Notes: a model not told the origin generated them from the letters alone. A stretch of DNA of 35,488 nucleotides from Lachnospiraceae bacterium TWA4 (GCA_000875945.1 JPZU01000001.1:2674092-2709579), one strand, 5' to 3'; numbered from the stretch's first letter, positions 1 through 8,321 are shown. Numbers and translations: made by a program.

Positions 1-264
1 GAATACCAGAAAAAATATAACGCAGTTTCTGAAAAGATTCACGAATTAGAAGATCAAATTCAGGATCTAGAAACAGAAAAAATGGAACGTAGGACTAAGC
101 ATGAAAAGTTATTTAGATTCATTAGTGTTATTGATGAATATAAAGAGAAAGATAGCTTTGATGCAGATATATGGCGAAAGACCATAGATAAAGTCTACGT
201 CTCCAAAAACCGTGAATTGAGATTCGAATTTAAGGACGGAACCCAAATTACGAAAGACATTTAA
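1..264 (+). CDS. Large serine recombinase, C-terminal end (partial)
   Basis: The frame is open from base 1 and ends at TAA 262-264, so the gene enters from the left and only about 87 residues are present. The visible part begins with a charged heptad-like stretch (EYQKKYNAVSEKIHELEDQI) typical of the coiled-coil segment after the zinc ribbon of large serine recombinases. It finishes with IDKVYVSKNRELRFEFKDG, the beta-rich tail common in that family. Catalytic and zinc-binding parts lie outside the window. A second recombinase follows 15 bp later behind its own AGGAG, so the two are probably co-transcribed, as in clostridial elements with tandem recombinases. The family call is fairly sure from tail pattern and context. 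Confidence 0.75.
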   Translation, partial: EYQKKYNAVSEKIHELEDQIQDLETEKMERRTKHEKLFRFISVIDEYKEKDSFDADIWRKTIDKVYVSKNRELRFEFKDGTQITKDI

Positions 265-279
265 TAGGAGAAAAATAAT

Positions 280-1668
280 ATGCATGCTACATATGGGTGG
301 TCTATGAGACTGCCCATTTTTAGGTTGGTCGAAGACTTGCAATCTTCCGCAAAGAGAGGGTTAATGTCTTTACTAAGGAGAAAAAATGCAAATAACAGAG
401 ATAAAGCAAAAAGAAAGATTGAGAATAAGAAGATTAGAGTTGCGGCATATGCTAGAACTTCATCGGATAAGGACGCCGCACTAAACTCATTATCTTCACA
501 AGTTAGCCATTATAACGAGCTTATTTCCAAACATCTAGACTGGGAATTTGCTGGTATTTTTGTTGACGAAGGTATTTCTGGTGTGAAAGAGGGAAGACCA
601 GAATTCGAGCGACTACTTCAAGCTTGCCGGGAAGGTAAGATAGATATGGTCGTCACAAAATCCGTTACTCGTTTCGCAAGAAATACTCTTGTCCTGCTTC
701 GAGAAGTGCGTAATCTAAAAGAACTCGGGGTAGACGTATATTTTGAACTTGAGAATATCCATACTATGAGCATTACCGGAGAAATAATGTTAACTGCCTT
801 TGCTTCGTTCGCAGAGGATCAGGCCAAGCGCATCAGTGATTATGCGAAGTGGAGTATTAGAAAAAGATTTGAAAATGGTGTTCCTACTTACTTCAGATTA
901 TATGGCTACGAAATGAGAGATGCGGAATTAATTGTAGTTCCAGAAGAAGCAGAAGTAGTGAAAAAAATTTATACAGATTATCTTTCTGGTAAAGGGAAGA
1001 TAAAAATTGCTAGAGAGCTTAATGAGGCAAAAATAAAGTCTTTGAAGGGGGTCGGAAAATGGGATCAAGCTACGATACATAGAATATTAACCAATGAAAA
1101 GTACGTCGGCGATATATTGTTGCAAAAAACATGTACTCCAGATTTTAGAACTAAGAAAAAAGTGAAAAATAATAACTATATGAATAAATATTTTATTCAA
1201 GACAATCATGAAGCAATTATTTCTAGGGGTATGTTTGACGAAGTACAAAAAGAAATTTCTAATCGGAGTAAGAATGAGAAGTTCTATGTTAAAGCGGAGA
1301 AGACTTGTTTTAGTTCGCTATTAGTATGTGGGGTTTGCGACAAACATTTTAATAGGCGCAGCTCGCGCAATAAGAAAGTTTGGGAATGTAAGACAAAAAA
1401 GTTATACGGAAAGAATGGATGCACGAATGTGCGTGTGCCGGAGTCTGTATTAGAAGGTAAATTGAATAATGTTACTAGTAGTAACGGGAAGAAGGTATGT
1501 GACTTATTGGAAATCAAATGTTACCCAGATAGGGTTCTCGAATTCGTGTTCCGAGATGGGGCGCATTTTTCAGAAAAATGGGAATTAGAATCGAGACATA
1601 ATAGCTGGACGAAAGAGATGAAAGAAGAATCTCGAAGAAGATCAATAATAAGAAACCATATCGGATAA
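280..1668 (+). CDS. Large serine recombinase (site-specific integrase)
   Basis: The protein has 462 residues. The resolvase domain starts near residue 51 (KIRVAAYARTSSD; catalytic Ser about 61). The second active-site block is VTKSVTRFARNT, followed by the SITGEIMLTAFASFAEDQA helix. The recombinase domain (about 190-300) contains YGYEM, ATIHRILTNEKYVGD and DNHEAIIS. A zinc ribbon follows with CGVCDKHF and WEC plus a downstream GC pair. It would catalyse cut-and-join integration or excision of the element whose end lies here. The ATG at 280 has AGGAG at 266-270; an ATG at 364 behind AGAGAGGG gives a more usual N-terminus, since the first 28 residues are not conserved-looking. The C-terminal coiled coil is short compared with the upstream partner. 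Confidence 0.9.
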   Translation: MHATYGWSMRLPIFRLVEDLQSSAKRGLMSLLRRKNANNRDKAKRKIENKKIRVAAYARTSSDKDAALNSLSSQVSHYNELISKHLDWEFAGIFVDEGISGVKEGRPEFERLLQACREGKIDMVVTKSVTRFARNTLVLLREVRNLKELGVDVYFELENIHTMSITGEIMLTAFASFAEDQAKRISDYAKWSIRKRFENGVPTYFRLYGYEMRDAELIVVPEEAEVVKKIYTDYLSGKGKIKIARELNEAKIKSLKGVGKWDQATIHRILTNEKYVGDILLQKTCTPDFRTKKKVKNNNYMNKYFIQDNHEAIISRGMFDEVQKEISNRSKNEKFYVKAEKTCFSSLLVCGVCDKHFNRRSSRNKKVWECKTKKLYGKNGCTNVRVPESVLEGKLNNVTSSNGKKVCDLLEIKCYPDRVLEFVFRDGAHFSEKWELESRHNSWTKEMKEESRRRSIIRNHIG

Positions 1669-2049
1669 AAAGTTTCAAAAGAAACCAATTTTAATAAAGA
1701 GCCCATTGTTACCGTATAGGTTAGAATATATAATTCGATTGTAGATAAAAACATAAAAGTGCAAAAATCAGCGATAAAAAGTGTCGCTGATTTTTGAGTG
1801 AAAAGCGATAGGTATAGCGACTGGGCGTATTATATAGAGAACGGTATGAAATAATGCACCAAGATTTAAATTCCGGTCGATTGTCCTAGAAATAGCCCCT
1901 ATGAGCATTAGCTTAATGGAATAATAAAGCTAAAAAATTGTCTGTGGCGGAAAGATTTTTTAAAATAGAAAATAAGGTGTTTAAAAAATCACCCACTTTA
2001 CAGGGGTGATTATAGTTAGGCGCACCAGTTATCTATATAGCCGCTATGA
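1669..2049. other. Gene-free stretch at the end of the recombinase element
   Basis: No convincing gene is seen. It holds a terminator (1763-1795), a 7-bp inverted repeat TTAGCTT/AAGCTAA (1908-1914, 1927-1933) and a hairpin AATCACCC/GGGTGATT (1987-1994, 2004-2011). It ends where flavodoxin coding sequence begins in mid-gene. The element/host junction is likely to fall near 2012-2060, but the crossover cannot be placed from one end alone. Confidence 0.45.
1763..1795 (+). terminator. Rho-independent terminator after recombinases
   Basis: A perfect 12-bp stem AAAAATCAGCGA / TCGCTGATTTTT with a 9-nt loop ends in T5. The A-rich 5' arm makes it usable on both strands. Confidence 0.75.
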
Positions 2050-2304
2050 CTCCTAACCGTCAATACAACATGGTGGGGAACCTATCCAATGGCAATCTTT
2101 ACTCAGATTGAAAAGCTAGACTTTACAGGTAAGAACGTGTTTGCTCTTATGACACATGAAGGAAGTGGACAGGCAAACAGTGAAAGGGATGTAAAGAATT
2201 ATTGTAAGGGAGCTACAGTAGGAAAGAGCCTTGCTGTTCATGGAGGAAGTGTAGCGTCAGAAAGAGCTACAGTAGAAAAATGGGCAAAGAAGAATCTTGT
2301 ATAA
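2050..2304 (+). pseudogene. Flavodoxin, C-terminal half
   Basis: The open frame runs from after a stop at 2047-2049. The WWGTYPMAIFTQIEKLDFTGK block is the flavodoxin segment that normally follows the IYIGYPNWWG FMN-loop. THEGSGQANSERDVKN and VEKWAKKNLV match the family's C-terminus. The first roughly 80 residues, including the TGNT phosphate loop, are missing. An ATG at 2089 could start a 71-residue product, but it has no ribosome site and would not bind FMN. The missing 5' half may lie beyond the far end of the recombinase element. It resembles the flavodoxin at 20022 and the flavodoxin domain at 33139. Confidence 0.8.
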
Positions 2305-2340
2305 TTATAATTGTACAATTTAAAAAATTTTAGAATTTAT

Positions 2341-2392
2341 AAATCTCTGTTTACTAAAATAAGCTAGAATAATTGTAAACAGGGATTTATTT
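2341..2392 (+). terminator. Terminator after flavodoxin remnant
   Basis: A 14-bp stem AAATCTCTGTTTAC / GTAAACAGGGATTT (one G-T pair) with a 20-nt loop is followed by ATTTTTAT. Confidence 0.7.
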
Positions 2393-2455
2393 TTATATTC
2401 ATATAGAAGTTTTTAGAATATATAAAAAATGCTCAAAAATGCCGTAAAATAAGGG

Positions 2456-2505
2456 ATGCAAGCACTGCTGTCGTTATAGAAAGCACAACTTTCTTGCATT
2501 TTTTG
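2456..2505 (+). terminator. Leader hairpin upstream of XRE gene
   Basis: ATGCAAG (2456-2462) pairs with CTTGCAT (2493-2499) and is followed by T6. It lies only about 45 bp before the XRE start codon, so it is either an attenuator in the leader or the terminator of an unseen upstream transcript. Confidence 0.45.
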
Positions 2506-2548
2506 AATGATCTTTTAAGATTAGGTGGTCGAAAGGAGGAAATAAACC

Positions 2549-3223
2549 GTGGAATTTAGCAACACGATAAAACAGATTAGAAAAGACAATAGTTTAACAC
2601 AAGAAGGGTTTGCGAAAAAGTTAGGTGTTACTAGACAAGCAATTTCAAATTGGGAGAATAATAGGAATTTACCAGATATTGAAATGTTAATTAGTATTTC
2701 AAAGACTTTTTCGATTTCCTTAGATGAACTGATTTTAGGAGAAAATTTAAGAGAAAATAATTTAGAAGAAAATTTAGGAGGAAATGAAATGACACAGATG
2801 GAAGAAAAGTTGATTCAGGATGGATCAGAGAATAAAAGAACTAAAATGCATATGGTAAGCAATCTTACAGGTTTAGCTTTTTGTATACTGGGTATTGCAA
2901 CTATTTTATTAAAAGGTATGACTGTAGAATATGTGGATGAGACGGGAATACTTCATGAAAACTTCTTCTTATTACCATTAGGATTTGGTATGATAGCACT
3001 TGGATTTATTACCGTATTGGTTGGTCTTGCTTATTATTGGAAAAAAACAGGCAACGCATTTTATGTAATTAATAAAATTGGATATATAACAACCGTTGTA
3101 TTTGCAGTTGGAACGATTCTGATTTATGCAAATGGAAATCGTATTTCTGTTACATCTGTTGCACTACTAGTTCTTAGTATTGTAGTGAGTGTTGTAACGA
3201 GAATCAAAATAAGAAATTTATAA
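2549..3223 (+). CDS. XRE-family regulator with membrane tail
   Basis: The 224-residue protein has an N-terminal HTH_3 domain (about 5-60: LTQEGFAKKLGVTRQAISNWENNRNLPDIEML). A charged linker follows, then about four hydrophobic segments (roughly 105-122, 143-165, 173-193, 200-216). It is a DNA-binding protein anchored in the membrane, a layout common in Firmicutes where such proteins sense envelope or drug stress. The start is GTG with GAAAGGAGG spaced about 9 nt upstream. The linker repeats ENLREN/NLEEN/NLGGN, a small internal repeat. It stands alone between two hairpins, so it is probably monocistronic. Its target is not apparent. Confidence 0.85.
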   Translation: MEFSNTIKQIRKDNSLTQEGFAKKLGVTRQAISNWENNRNLPDIEMLISISKTFSISLDELILGENLRENNLEENLGGNEMTQMEEKLIQDGSENKRTKMHMVSNLTGLAFCILGIATILLKGMTVEYVDETGILHENFFLLPLGFGMIALGFITVLVGLAYYWKKTGNAFYVINKIGYITTVVFAVGTILIYANGNRISVTSVALLVLSIVVSVVTRIKIRNL

Positions 3224-3245
3224 TTTATTTGATTGGTTAATAATG

Positions 3246-3270
3246 AGCATCTTTTAAGGTGCTTTTTTAT
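3246..3270 (+). terminator. Terminator after XRE gene
   Basis: The stem AGCATCTT / AAGGTGCT (one G-T pair) has a 2-nt TA spacer and is followed by TTTTT. Confidence 0.7.
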
Positions 3271-3326
3271 TGCAATTGAGGATGCGGAACAGTTAAAGAG
3301 TGGGTTGAATACAATTAAAATAACTA

Positions 3327-3380
3327 TTGACAAATGTACGGAAACGTACTAAAGTATAGTAGATGTACGATATCGTACAT
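3327..3380 (+). promoter_or_regulatory. marR-MATE promoter with two palindromic operators
   Basis: A consensus -35 TTGACA (3327-3332), a 17-nt spacer and -10 TAAAGT (3350-3355). The spacer contains GTACGGAAACGTAC (3336-3349). Just after the likely start is ATGTACGATATCGTACAT (3363-3380), a perfect 18-bp palindrome. Both share GTACG-N4-CGTAC, with centres 29 bp apart. The MarR protein encoded 40 bp downstream is the obvious ligand, giving autorepression and drug-inducible expression of the exporter. Confidence 0.8.
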
Positions 3381-3419
3381 AAAAGTAAAGGAAACTATAA
3401 GAGAGGATATTAGGAAATT

Positions 3420-3842
3420 ATGAAAATCGAGTTAAATGAGTTTAATATAATCGCTGGAAGAATTGATCATTTGTATCATGAAGCTGCTCTAAAGCTTGGG
3501 ATGAGCGACAGTGAATTAGATATCTTTTATATCATAGCAACTTATGGAAATGGATGCAACCAGAGCCTTCTTTATAAGGAAACTGGCATGAGAAAGTCAA
3601 CCGTAAATACATCTATTCACAAGTTAGAAAAAGAAGAAGTTATTTACTTAAAAGCAGGAGAAGGTAGAAATAAAAAAGTCTATGTAACTTCAAAAGGAAT
3701 GGACTACTTACATCGTGTTGAAAAGATTATTGAGATTGAAAATAAAATTTATTGCTCATGGAGTGAAGAAGAAAGACAGTTATTTATTAAGTTAAATGAG
3801 CGATATGCGACTCAGTTAGAAGAAGAAATTAAAAACTTATAG
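3420..3842 (+). CDS. MarR-family transcriptional regulator
   Basis: The 140-residue protein has an N-terminal dimerisation helix, a winged helix-turn-helix (about 40-95: NQSLLYKETGMRKSTVNTSIHKLEKE) and a wing (GEGRNKKVYVTSKGMDYL), then a C-terminal dimerisation helix. MarR dimers bind pseudo-palindromes and release DNA on binding phenolics or oxidants. It starts at ATG 3420, and its stop is 75 bp before the MATE exporter. The twin GTACG-N4-CGTAC sites in its promoter suggest it represses itself and the exporter. Confidence 0.9.
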   Translation: MKIELNEFNIIAGRIDHLYHEAALKLGMSDSELDIFYIIATYGNGCNQSLLYKETGMRKSTVNTSIHKLEKEEVIYLKAGEGRNKKVYVTSKGMDYLHRVEKIIEIENKIYCSWSEEERQLFIKLNERYATQLEEEIKNL

Positions 3843-3917
3843 TAGATAACTATATAGGCTAGAGTAAACAATTGTAGATAGAGATAGTAAATTATAATAG
3901 ATAGGAGAAATTTGTAT

Positions 3918-5247
3918 ATGACAATTAGTTTATCAGATCACTTTGGATATAAGAAATTGATTCAATTTACGTTGCCAACGATTGCGATGATGATTTTTAC
4001 ATCAATTTATGGAATAGTTGATGGTTTATTTATATCGAATATCGTTGGAAGTGAAGCATTTGCAGCAGTCAATTTAATTCTTCCAGTGATAATGGTACTG
4101 GGTTCTTTTGGGTTTATGATTGGAACGGGTGGCAGTGCCTTAGTGTCTAAAACTCTTGGAGAAAACCATAAAAAACGAGCAAATGAATACTTCTCAATGC
4201 TTATTTATTTGATGATTCTTTCAGGTATTCTTTTTGCAATTATTGGAATTTTATTTTTGCGACCAATAGCAGGCATTTTAGGTGCAACTGAAGGAATGCT
4301 TGAAACTTGTATCATTTATGGGGCAATTTTAATGGTTGGACTTCCGTCCTTTATGCTGCAAAATAGTTTTCAAAGTTTTTTAGTTGTAGCAGAAAAGCCA
4401 AGAATGGGGCTAGTAATCTCTATAATTAGTGGAATCACAAATATGGTCTTTGACTTTTTACTTGTCTATGTCTTTCAATTTGGTGTAGCAGGAGCAGGAG
4501 TTGCAACACTTCTTAGCCAGATTGTTGGAGCAATTATTCCGATGATTTATTTTATTAGAGAAAATGATTCACCGTTAAAATTAGTAAAGACTTCCTTTGA
4601 TTTTAAAGCGATTTTAAAGGCGAGCATGAATGGAGCTTCAGAAATGGTTACAAATATTTCTGTAAGTTTAGTTAGTATGCTTTATAATTGGCAACTTTTA
4701 AGGCTTTCAGGGGAAAGGTGGAGTTGTTGCTTACGGAATTATTATGTATGCAGGTTTTATCTTTTTGGGAACTTATATGGGGTATTCTGTTGGAACCGCA
4801 CCTATTATTGGATACCACTATGGTGCAAATAATCCAAAAGAGTTAAAAAATTTACTGAAACGAAGTCTGATTTTATTATCGATTACATCAGTCGTTATGA
4901 CAGGATTAGCAGAGGTAACAGCCACTTTACAGGCAAAGATTTTTGTTGGCTATGATAAAGAACTTATGAAATTTACAGCAAATGCCATTCGTTTGTTTTC
5001 ATTGTCCTATTTGATTTCAGCAATTAATATCTTTACCTCCTCCTTTTTTACAGCTTTAAATAATGGGGTAGTTTCAGCAATTTTATCCTTCCTTAGAACC
5101 TTTGCATTTTTAGTTGTTGCTATTTTAGTCGCACCAGTAGTTCTTGGAATTAATGGTATTTGGCTTGCTGTGGTGTTTGCAGAGGTACTTTCTCTTGGCG
5201 TTAGTATTTTCTTCCTTTTAATAAATAAGAAGAAGTACCATTATTAA
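3918..5247 (+). pseudogene. MATE multidrug exporter, frameshifted
   Basis: Two overlapping frames together give one MATE protein of about 442 residues, the normal length. The first covers about 265 residues (IQFTLPTIAMMIFTSIYGIVDGLFIS, VGSEAFAAVNL, GTGGSALVSKTLGE). The second resumes at GVVAYGIIMYAGFIFLGTYMGYSVGTAPIIGYHYGA. The break is at GGGG 4710-4713; with one G fewer the join reads LSGKGGVVAYG and the protein is continuous. MATE proteins export cationic drugs by Na+ or H+ antiport through twelve helices. ATG 3918 is preferred because GGAG lies 10 nt upstream. It is either a sequencing indel or a true null allele. Confidence 0.88.
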
Positions 5248-5289
5248 ATTAAGATTAAATGCATTGTGGAATTTTTTATGATTTTGCGG

Positions 5290-5338
5290 GTCAAAAAGTC
5301 ATATTTTCATGTAAGCATAAAAATAATGACTTTTTGAC
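5290..5338. terminator. Bidirectional terminator between MATE and minus-strand remnants
   Basis: A perfect 13-bp inverted repeat GTCAAAAAGTCAT / ATGACTTTTTGAC surrounds a 23-nt loop. It sits between convergent units and could end both, although the U-tract is inside the stem. Confidence 0.5.
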
Positions 5339-5820
5339 TCTAGTATCAAATAATTAAAATAATTAGAATTTTTAATAATCTTTAGCTTTCTAGAATTTCT
5401 CCTCGTTTTATAACATTCTTTTATATAGTCTCTAGGTTGATAAAAAAAATCTGTGTTATAATTGGAGATACTATCGCTAATCCATGAATTGTAAACTTCA
5501 ATTAAAGTAGCGATTACATCATCTTCCATGACATCTTCAATTAATCGTTCATAAACTGACCCCAATATCCCAATAATCTGGAATTTCATATCGACATTTA
5601 GCCACATTATCAAAAGTCCCTTCATCTAATTTGACGATATCTATAAATTCATCTGCAACTTTGGCAATCGGTTCACAATGTAAAACATCTGCATAGCGAT
5701 AAATACGGGTTAAGATTTTTACACCTAGTTGGTTGACGACTTCTTTTCTAGTTCTCTTTTTTGTTCTACCTATAAATTCAATTAAACTACAGGTAAAAAA
5801 AGATTATTATCATTTTTCAT
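5299..5820 (-). pseudogene. Unrecognised protein of DUF3990-type cassette, frameshifted
   Basis: On the minus strand two frames join into one coherent protein. One reads IEFIGRTKKRTRKEVVNQLG, then ILTRIYRYADVLHCEPIAKV and YEIPDYWDIG. The other continues SVYERLIEDVMEDDVIATLI and ISNYNTDFFYQPRDYIKECY. The shift is at a CCCC run (5560-5563 on the plus strand), and a second shift lies near the N-terminus. I do not recognise a domain. It follows the DUF3990 remnant with a short overlap, as in small multi-gene cassettes of gut Firmicutes where DUF3990 sits beside short helical proteins. Probably non-functional here. Confidence 0.55.
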
Positions 5821-6055
5821 CGAATACCTCATATCCTTCCTTAAATGTGAGAGTAGTTAAAGCTCTGATTGTATGAAAACTAATTTGATGGGTGGGTCTT
5901 TTAAATTTTGCAAGTTCCCAGAAAGCACTTCTGGAAATTTTACCCTCAACAAAGTTTTGTATATAGTTAAATATTGTATCATTTGCCATAGGTCCTTCAA
6001 CTATATCATAATCATGAGGATTTCCACTGCGACAAGAATAAAAATTTCTCCTCTT
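5810..6055 (-). pseudogene. DUF3990 (ART-like) protein, C-terminal remnant
   Basis: On the minus strand the frame is open after a TAA at 6056-6058. It reads YSCRSGNPHDYDIVEGPMAN, then IFNYIQNFVEGKISRSAFW and HQISFHTIRALTTLTFKEGY, and ends at TGA 5810-5812. The DYDIVEGPMAND block and the Q-x-SFHT-x-RAL ending are hallmarks of DUF3990, a family thought to be ADP-ribosyltransferase-like and often paired with DUF3791. The N-terminal roughly 90 residues carrying the first catalytic motif are missing. The recognition is from memory of the family pattern, so moderate confidence. Confidence 0.65.
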
Positions 6056-6259
6056 TTATTAAAATACCATTTTATTTCTATAATAGCATAAAAAGATATA
6101 ATTTTTAACAGCAGATTATAATTTTTTAAAAATTGAAAAATTAACGGGTGTATTCTCGTGACTTACTATAAAAGTACATACTACTTTCATATCTAGTGGT
6201 ATCACTGCAAGTGGTATGTGGGTTTTAGTCATGTGAGGCTTCACATAAAGAAAAATAAT

Positions 6260-6937
6260 CTAAAATAGCAATTTTATTTTCTTTCCATCTACGGAAATTA
6301 ATTCTTCATTTTGCATATTCCCTAATTCTCTAGAAAGTGCACTGCGATTGACTCCTAAAAATTCTGCAAGTGCAGTTTGAGTGAATGGTACATGGATATA
6401 GCCATTAGAATCTGGAATTAAGCTATGTAGGTATATGAGTATTCGATCTCGTAGGACTTTTTGGTTGGCAATTCTAAGCTTTAAATTAGAAAAAACATTT
6501 TGACTAGCTAGGATTTTAATTAAATTGACAGATAAGGTTTGTTGGTGAGAACAATCACATTTTGAATCTGATAAAATTTGCTTCAAATTTAGTAGCATAA
6601 CAGTACAGTTTGTTAATGCTTTTAGTTGTATGGGACTGTGTGAGGTTTGTACGCATGCCAATGATTCAGCAAATGATCGTCCAGTATGAAAGTGATTCAT
6701 ATTGATTTTATTATAACTTTCGCTGATAAATGATCCTTCAATAGTTCCATCAAGAACAATACCTGAATATAAAAGAGGTTCTCCTAAGCGTTGAATAAAC
6801 TCATCTTTTTCATAAAATCGAACAGTTGCCTCAAGGAATTGAAAAACACGTGGATAATGTTCTACAGGTATATTATTTAATAATTTGGTCTTAGATATGA
6901 CAGGTAAAAATTCTTCGTAGTTAGTTACTGTATGCAT
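6260..6937 (-). CDS. Crp/Fnr-family transcriptional regulator
   Basis: The 225-residue protein has an N-terminal cyclic-nucleotide-binding-like beta-barrel (about 20-125; LYSGIVLDGTIEGSF, HTGRSFAESLA). A long dimer helix (about 135-165) precedes a Crp-type HTH (about 180-215: FTQTALAEFLGVNRSALSRE). There is no N-terminal FNR cysteine cluster; CDC at about 125-130 is the only close cysteine pair. The arginine and serine residues needed for cAMP are not in place, so the ligand is unknown. It is transcribed divergently from the cupin gene with a shared 145-bp gap containing TGTTGC-N4-GCAACA. Cupin and ferredoxin neighbours suggest a role in redox or metabolite sensing. Confidence 0.88.
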   Translation of the reverse strand: MHTVTNYEEFLPVISKTKLLNNIPVEHYPRVFQFLEATVRFYEKDEFIQRLGEPLLYSGIVLDGTIEGSFISESYNKINMNHFHTGRSFAESLACVQTSHSPIQLKALTNCTVMLLNLKQILSDSKCDCSHQQTLSVNLIKILASQNVFSNLKLRIANQKVLRDRILIYLHSLIPDSNGYIHVPFTQTALAEFLGVNRSALSRELGNMQNEELISVDGKKIKLLF

Positions 6938-7034
6938 AAAAAGTTCCTCCTCATTAGAATTATATCATAGGACTGAAAAATTTGTATAAAAATTTTAGAA
7001 GGCTTGTAATGTAAGTACAAAAATTTATTCTAAT

Positions 7035-7050
7035 TGTTGCTGTGGCAACA
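7035..7050. promoter_or_regulatory. Candidate Crp/Fnr operator
   Basis: TGTTGC-TGTG-GCAACA is a perfect 6-bp inverted repeat with a 4-nt centre, of the size and symmetry used by Crp/Fnr dimers. It lies between the divergent regulator and the cupin gene, about 63 bp before the chosen cupin start. Confidence 0.6.
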
Positions 7051-7112
7051 GATTAAATGTAAGGAAATGGTTAAAATACGAAGTGTCAGGAAGAAAAAAG
7101 AAAGAGGTGGAC

Positions 7113-7787
7113 ATGATGAAAGAACTTGCTGGGAAAATCATAGACTTTGCAAAAGAAAATAGACCTGTACCTAGTTGCACCATCTCAAAGCAAATTTATC
7201 ATAAAGATGGTATGGGGATTTCAATTTTCTCTTTGGCATCAGGGACAAGTATTAGTGCAGAGAATTATGAATACTACAAGCTCTGGACGGTATATGACGG
7301 TGAAATAGAAGTATTTACTACGGATGGCATGAAAAAAACTTTGTCAGTAGGAGAGAGTATTTTTACACCACTTTATGTATCGGTAGGGGTAAGAGTAAAA
7401 AAAGATTCTATATATAAAGAAATTGAGTTTCAAAAGGAGAGTATTATGAATAAGAGTATTATGAATGATATTGTAAAATCAGGAGAAGTTTTTAAGTTAG
7501 CACAGTTACTTCCATATCAGGAAGGTAAGATTGTAAACATGGATTTAGCACACAATGAAAAAATGAAATTTGTGGTGATGAGTTTTGATGAAGGAACGGG
7601 GCTTTCAGAACACGCTGCACCAGGAGAAGCTCTTGTGTTTGCTTTAGATGGAGAAGCAGTCATTGGATACGAGGGTCAGGAATATGTGATTCATGCAGGA
7701 GAGACTTTTAAATTTGATAAATTGGGTAAACATTCAGTTAGTGCAACAAAGAAATTTAAGATGGCTTTATTATTAGTGCTAGAATAA
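7113..7787 (+). CDS. Double-cupin protein
   Basis: The protein has about 224 residues and two cupin beta-barrels. The first (about 25-100) has YYKLWTVYDGEIEVFTTDG and SVGESIFTP. The second (about 135-224) has HAAPGEALVFALDGEAVIGYEGQEYVIHAGETFKF, the canonical G-x5-H-x-H-like and G-x5-P/E-x-G-like motifs with His and Glu metal-ligand candidates. The second barrel resembles stand-alone cupins of anaerobes that sit beside Crp regulators and ferredoxins. The start is ATG 7113 or 7116 behind AGAGGTGG; upstream GTG 7083 lacks a site. The ferredoxin gene follows 94 bp later. Substrate unknown. Confidence 0.8.
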   Translation: MMKELAGKIIDFAKENRPVPSCTISKQIYHKDGMGISIFSLASGTSISAENYEYYKLWTVYDGEIEVFTTDGMKKTLSVGESIFTPLYVSVGVRVKKDSIYKEIEFQKESIMNKSIMNDIVKSGEVFKLAQLLPYQEGKIVNMDLAHNEKMKFVVMSFDEGTGLSEHAAPGEALVFALDGEAVIGYEGQEYVIHAGETFKFDKLGKHSVSATKKFKMALLLVLE

Positions 7788-7881
7788 GTTGAAGAACTAA
7801 GTAAAGACATATTTGAAAAAAATTAATAATTTAAAAAATAATAATTTGAAAAAATTAATAGAAATTAGGGAGAATAATAAT

Positions 7882-8058
7882 ATGAAAGCATATGTAGATC
7901 AAGATATTTGTATTGGATGTGGACTATGTGCAGGCATGGAGCCAAACATTTTTCGTATGAATAATGAAGGTAAAGCAGAGACTTTTGCAGAAGGCGATGA
8001 TGAGAATGTACAGGATGTCATAGATAGTTGTCCAGTAGAAGCTATTTCTGAAGAATAG
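7882..8058 (+). CDS. Ferredoxin, single [4Fe-4S]
   Basis: The 58-residue electron carrier MKAYVDQDICIGCGLCAGME has CIGCGLC plus a distal SCPVEAI cysteine, giving four ligands for one cluster. It is the short mono-cluster type seen in clostridia and actinobacteria. ATG 7882 follows AGGGAG at good spacing; a longer in-frame start at 7813 would add a low-complexity Lys/Asn stretch (NNLKNNNLKKL) that is not part of the fold. A terminator follows at once. It is probably co-transcribed with the cupin gene under the Crp/Fnr regulator. Confidence 0.92.
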   Translation: MKAYVDQDICIGCGLCAGMEPNIFRMNNEGKAETFAEGDDENVQDVIDSCPVEAISEE

Positions 8059-8062
8059 AAAG

Positions 8063-8099
8063 AAAAATGCAGGCGTTTGGAATTTCGCCTGCATTTTTT
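8063..8099 (+). terminator. Terminator after ferredoxin
   Basis: A strong stem AAAAATGCAGGCG / CGCCTGCATTTTTT with a 10-nt loop, five bases after the ferredoxin stop codon. Confidence 0.9.
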
Positions 8100-8180
8100 A
8101 ATTTTAATTTAGTAGGATAAGCTAGAAAGAATGTTTAATAATGGAAAAACTGTGTTCTAGTTGTATAAACAAAGTGAACT

Positions 8181-8224
8181 AAAAAAGTAAAAATTAAGAG
8201 AGAGGTCTTAATTTCTACTTTTTT
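8181..8224. terminator. Hairpin between ferredoxin and cls
   Basis: AAAAAAGTAAAAATTAAGA pairs imperfectly with TCTTAATTTCTACTTTTTT across a 6-nt loop. It ends in a T-run about 100 bp before cls, so it may be a second terminator or a cls leader element. Confidence 0.5.
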
Positions 8225-8321
8225 CTTGTATTATTATTAAGAAATGAATATAATGATGTTGTAGGCAAAAGGTATTAGAACGAATAGCAAAATAGACGAA
8301 GAAAAGGAGACCTATTTTCAA

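Noticed and set aside
1284-1754. Minus-strand open frames of about 77 codons antisense to the recombinase
   Set aside because: They lie fully opposite a well-supported gene, lack ribosome sites and show no protein-like pattern.
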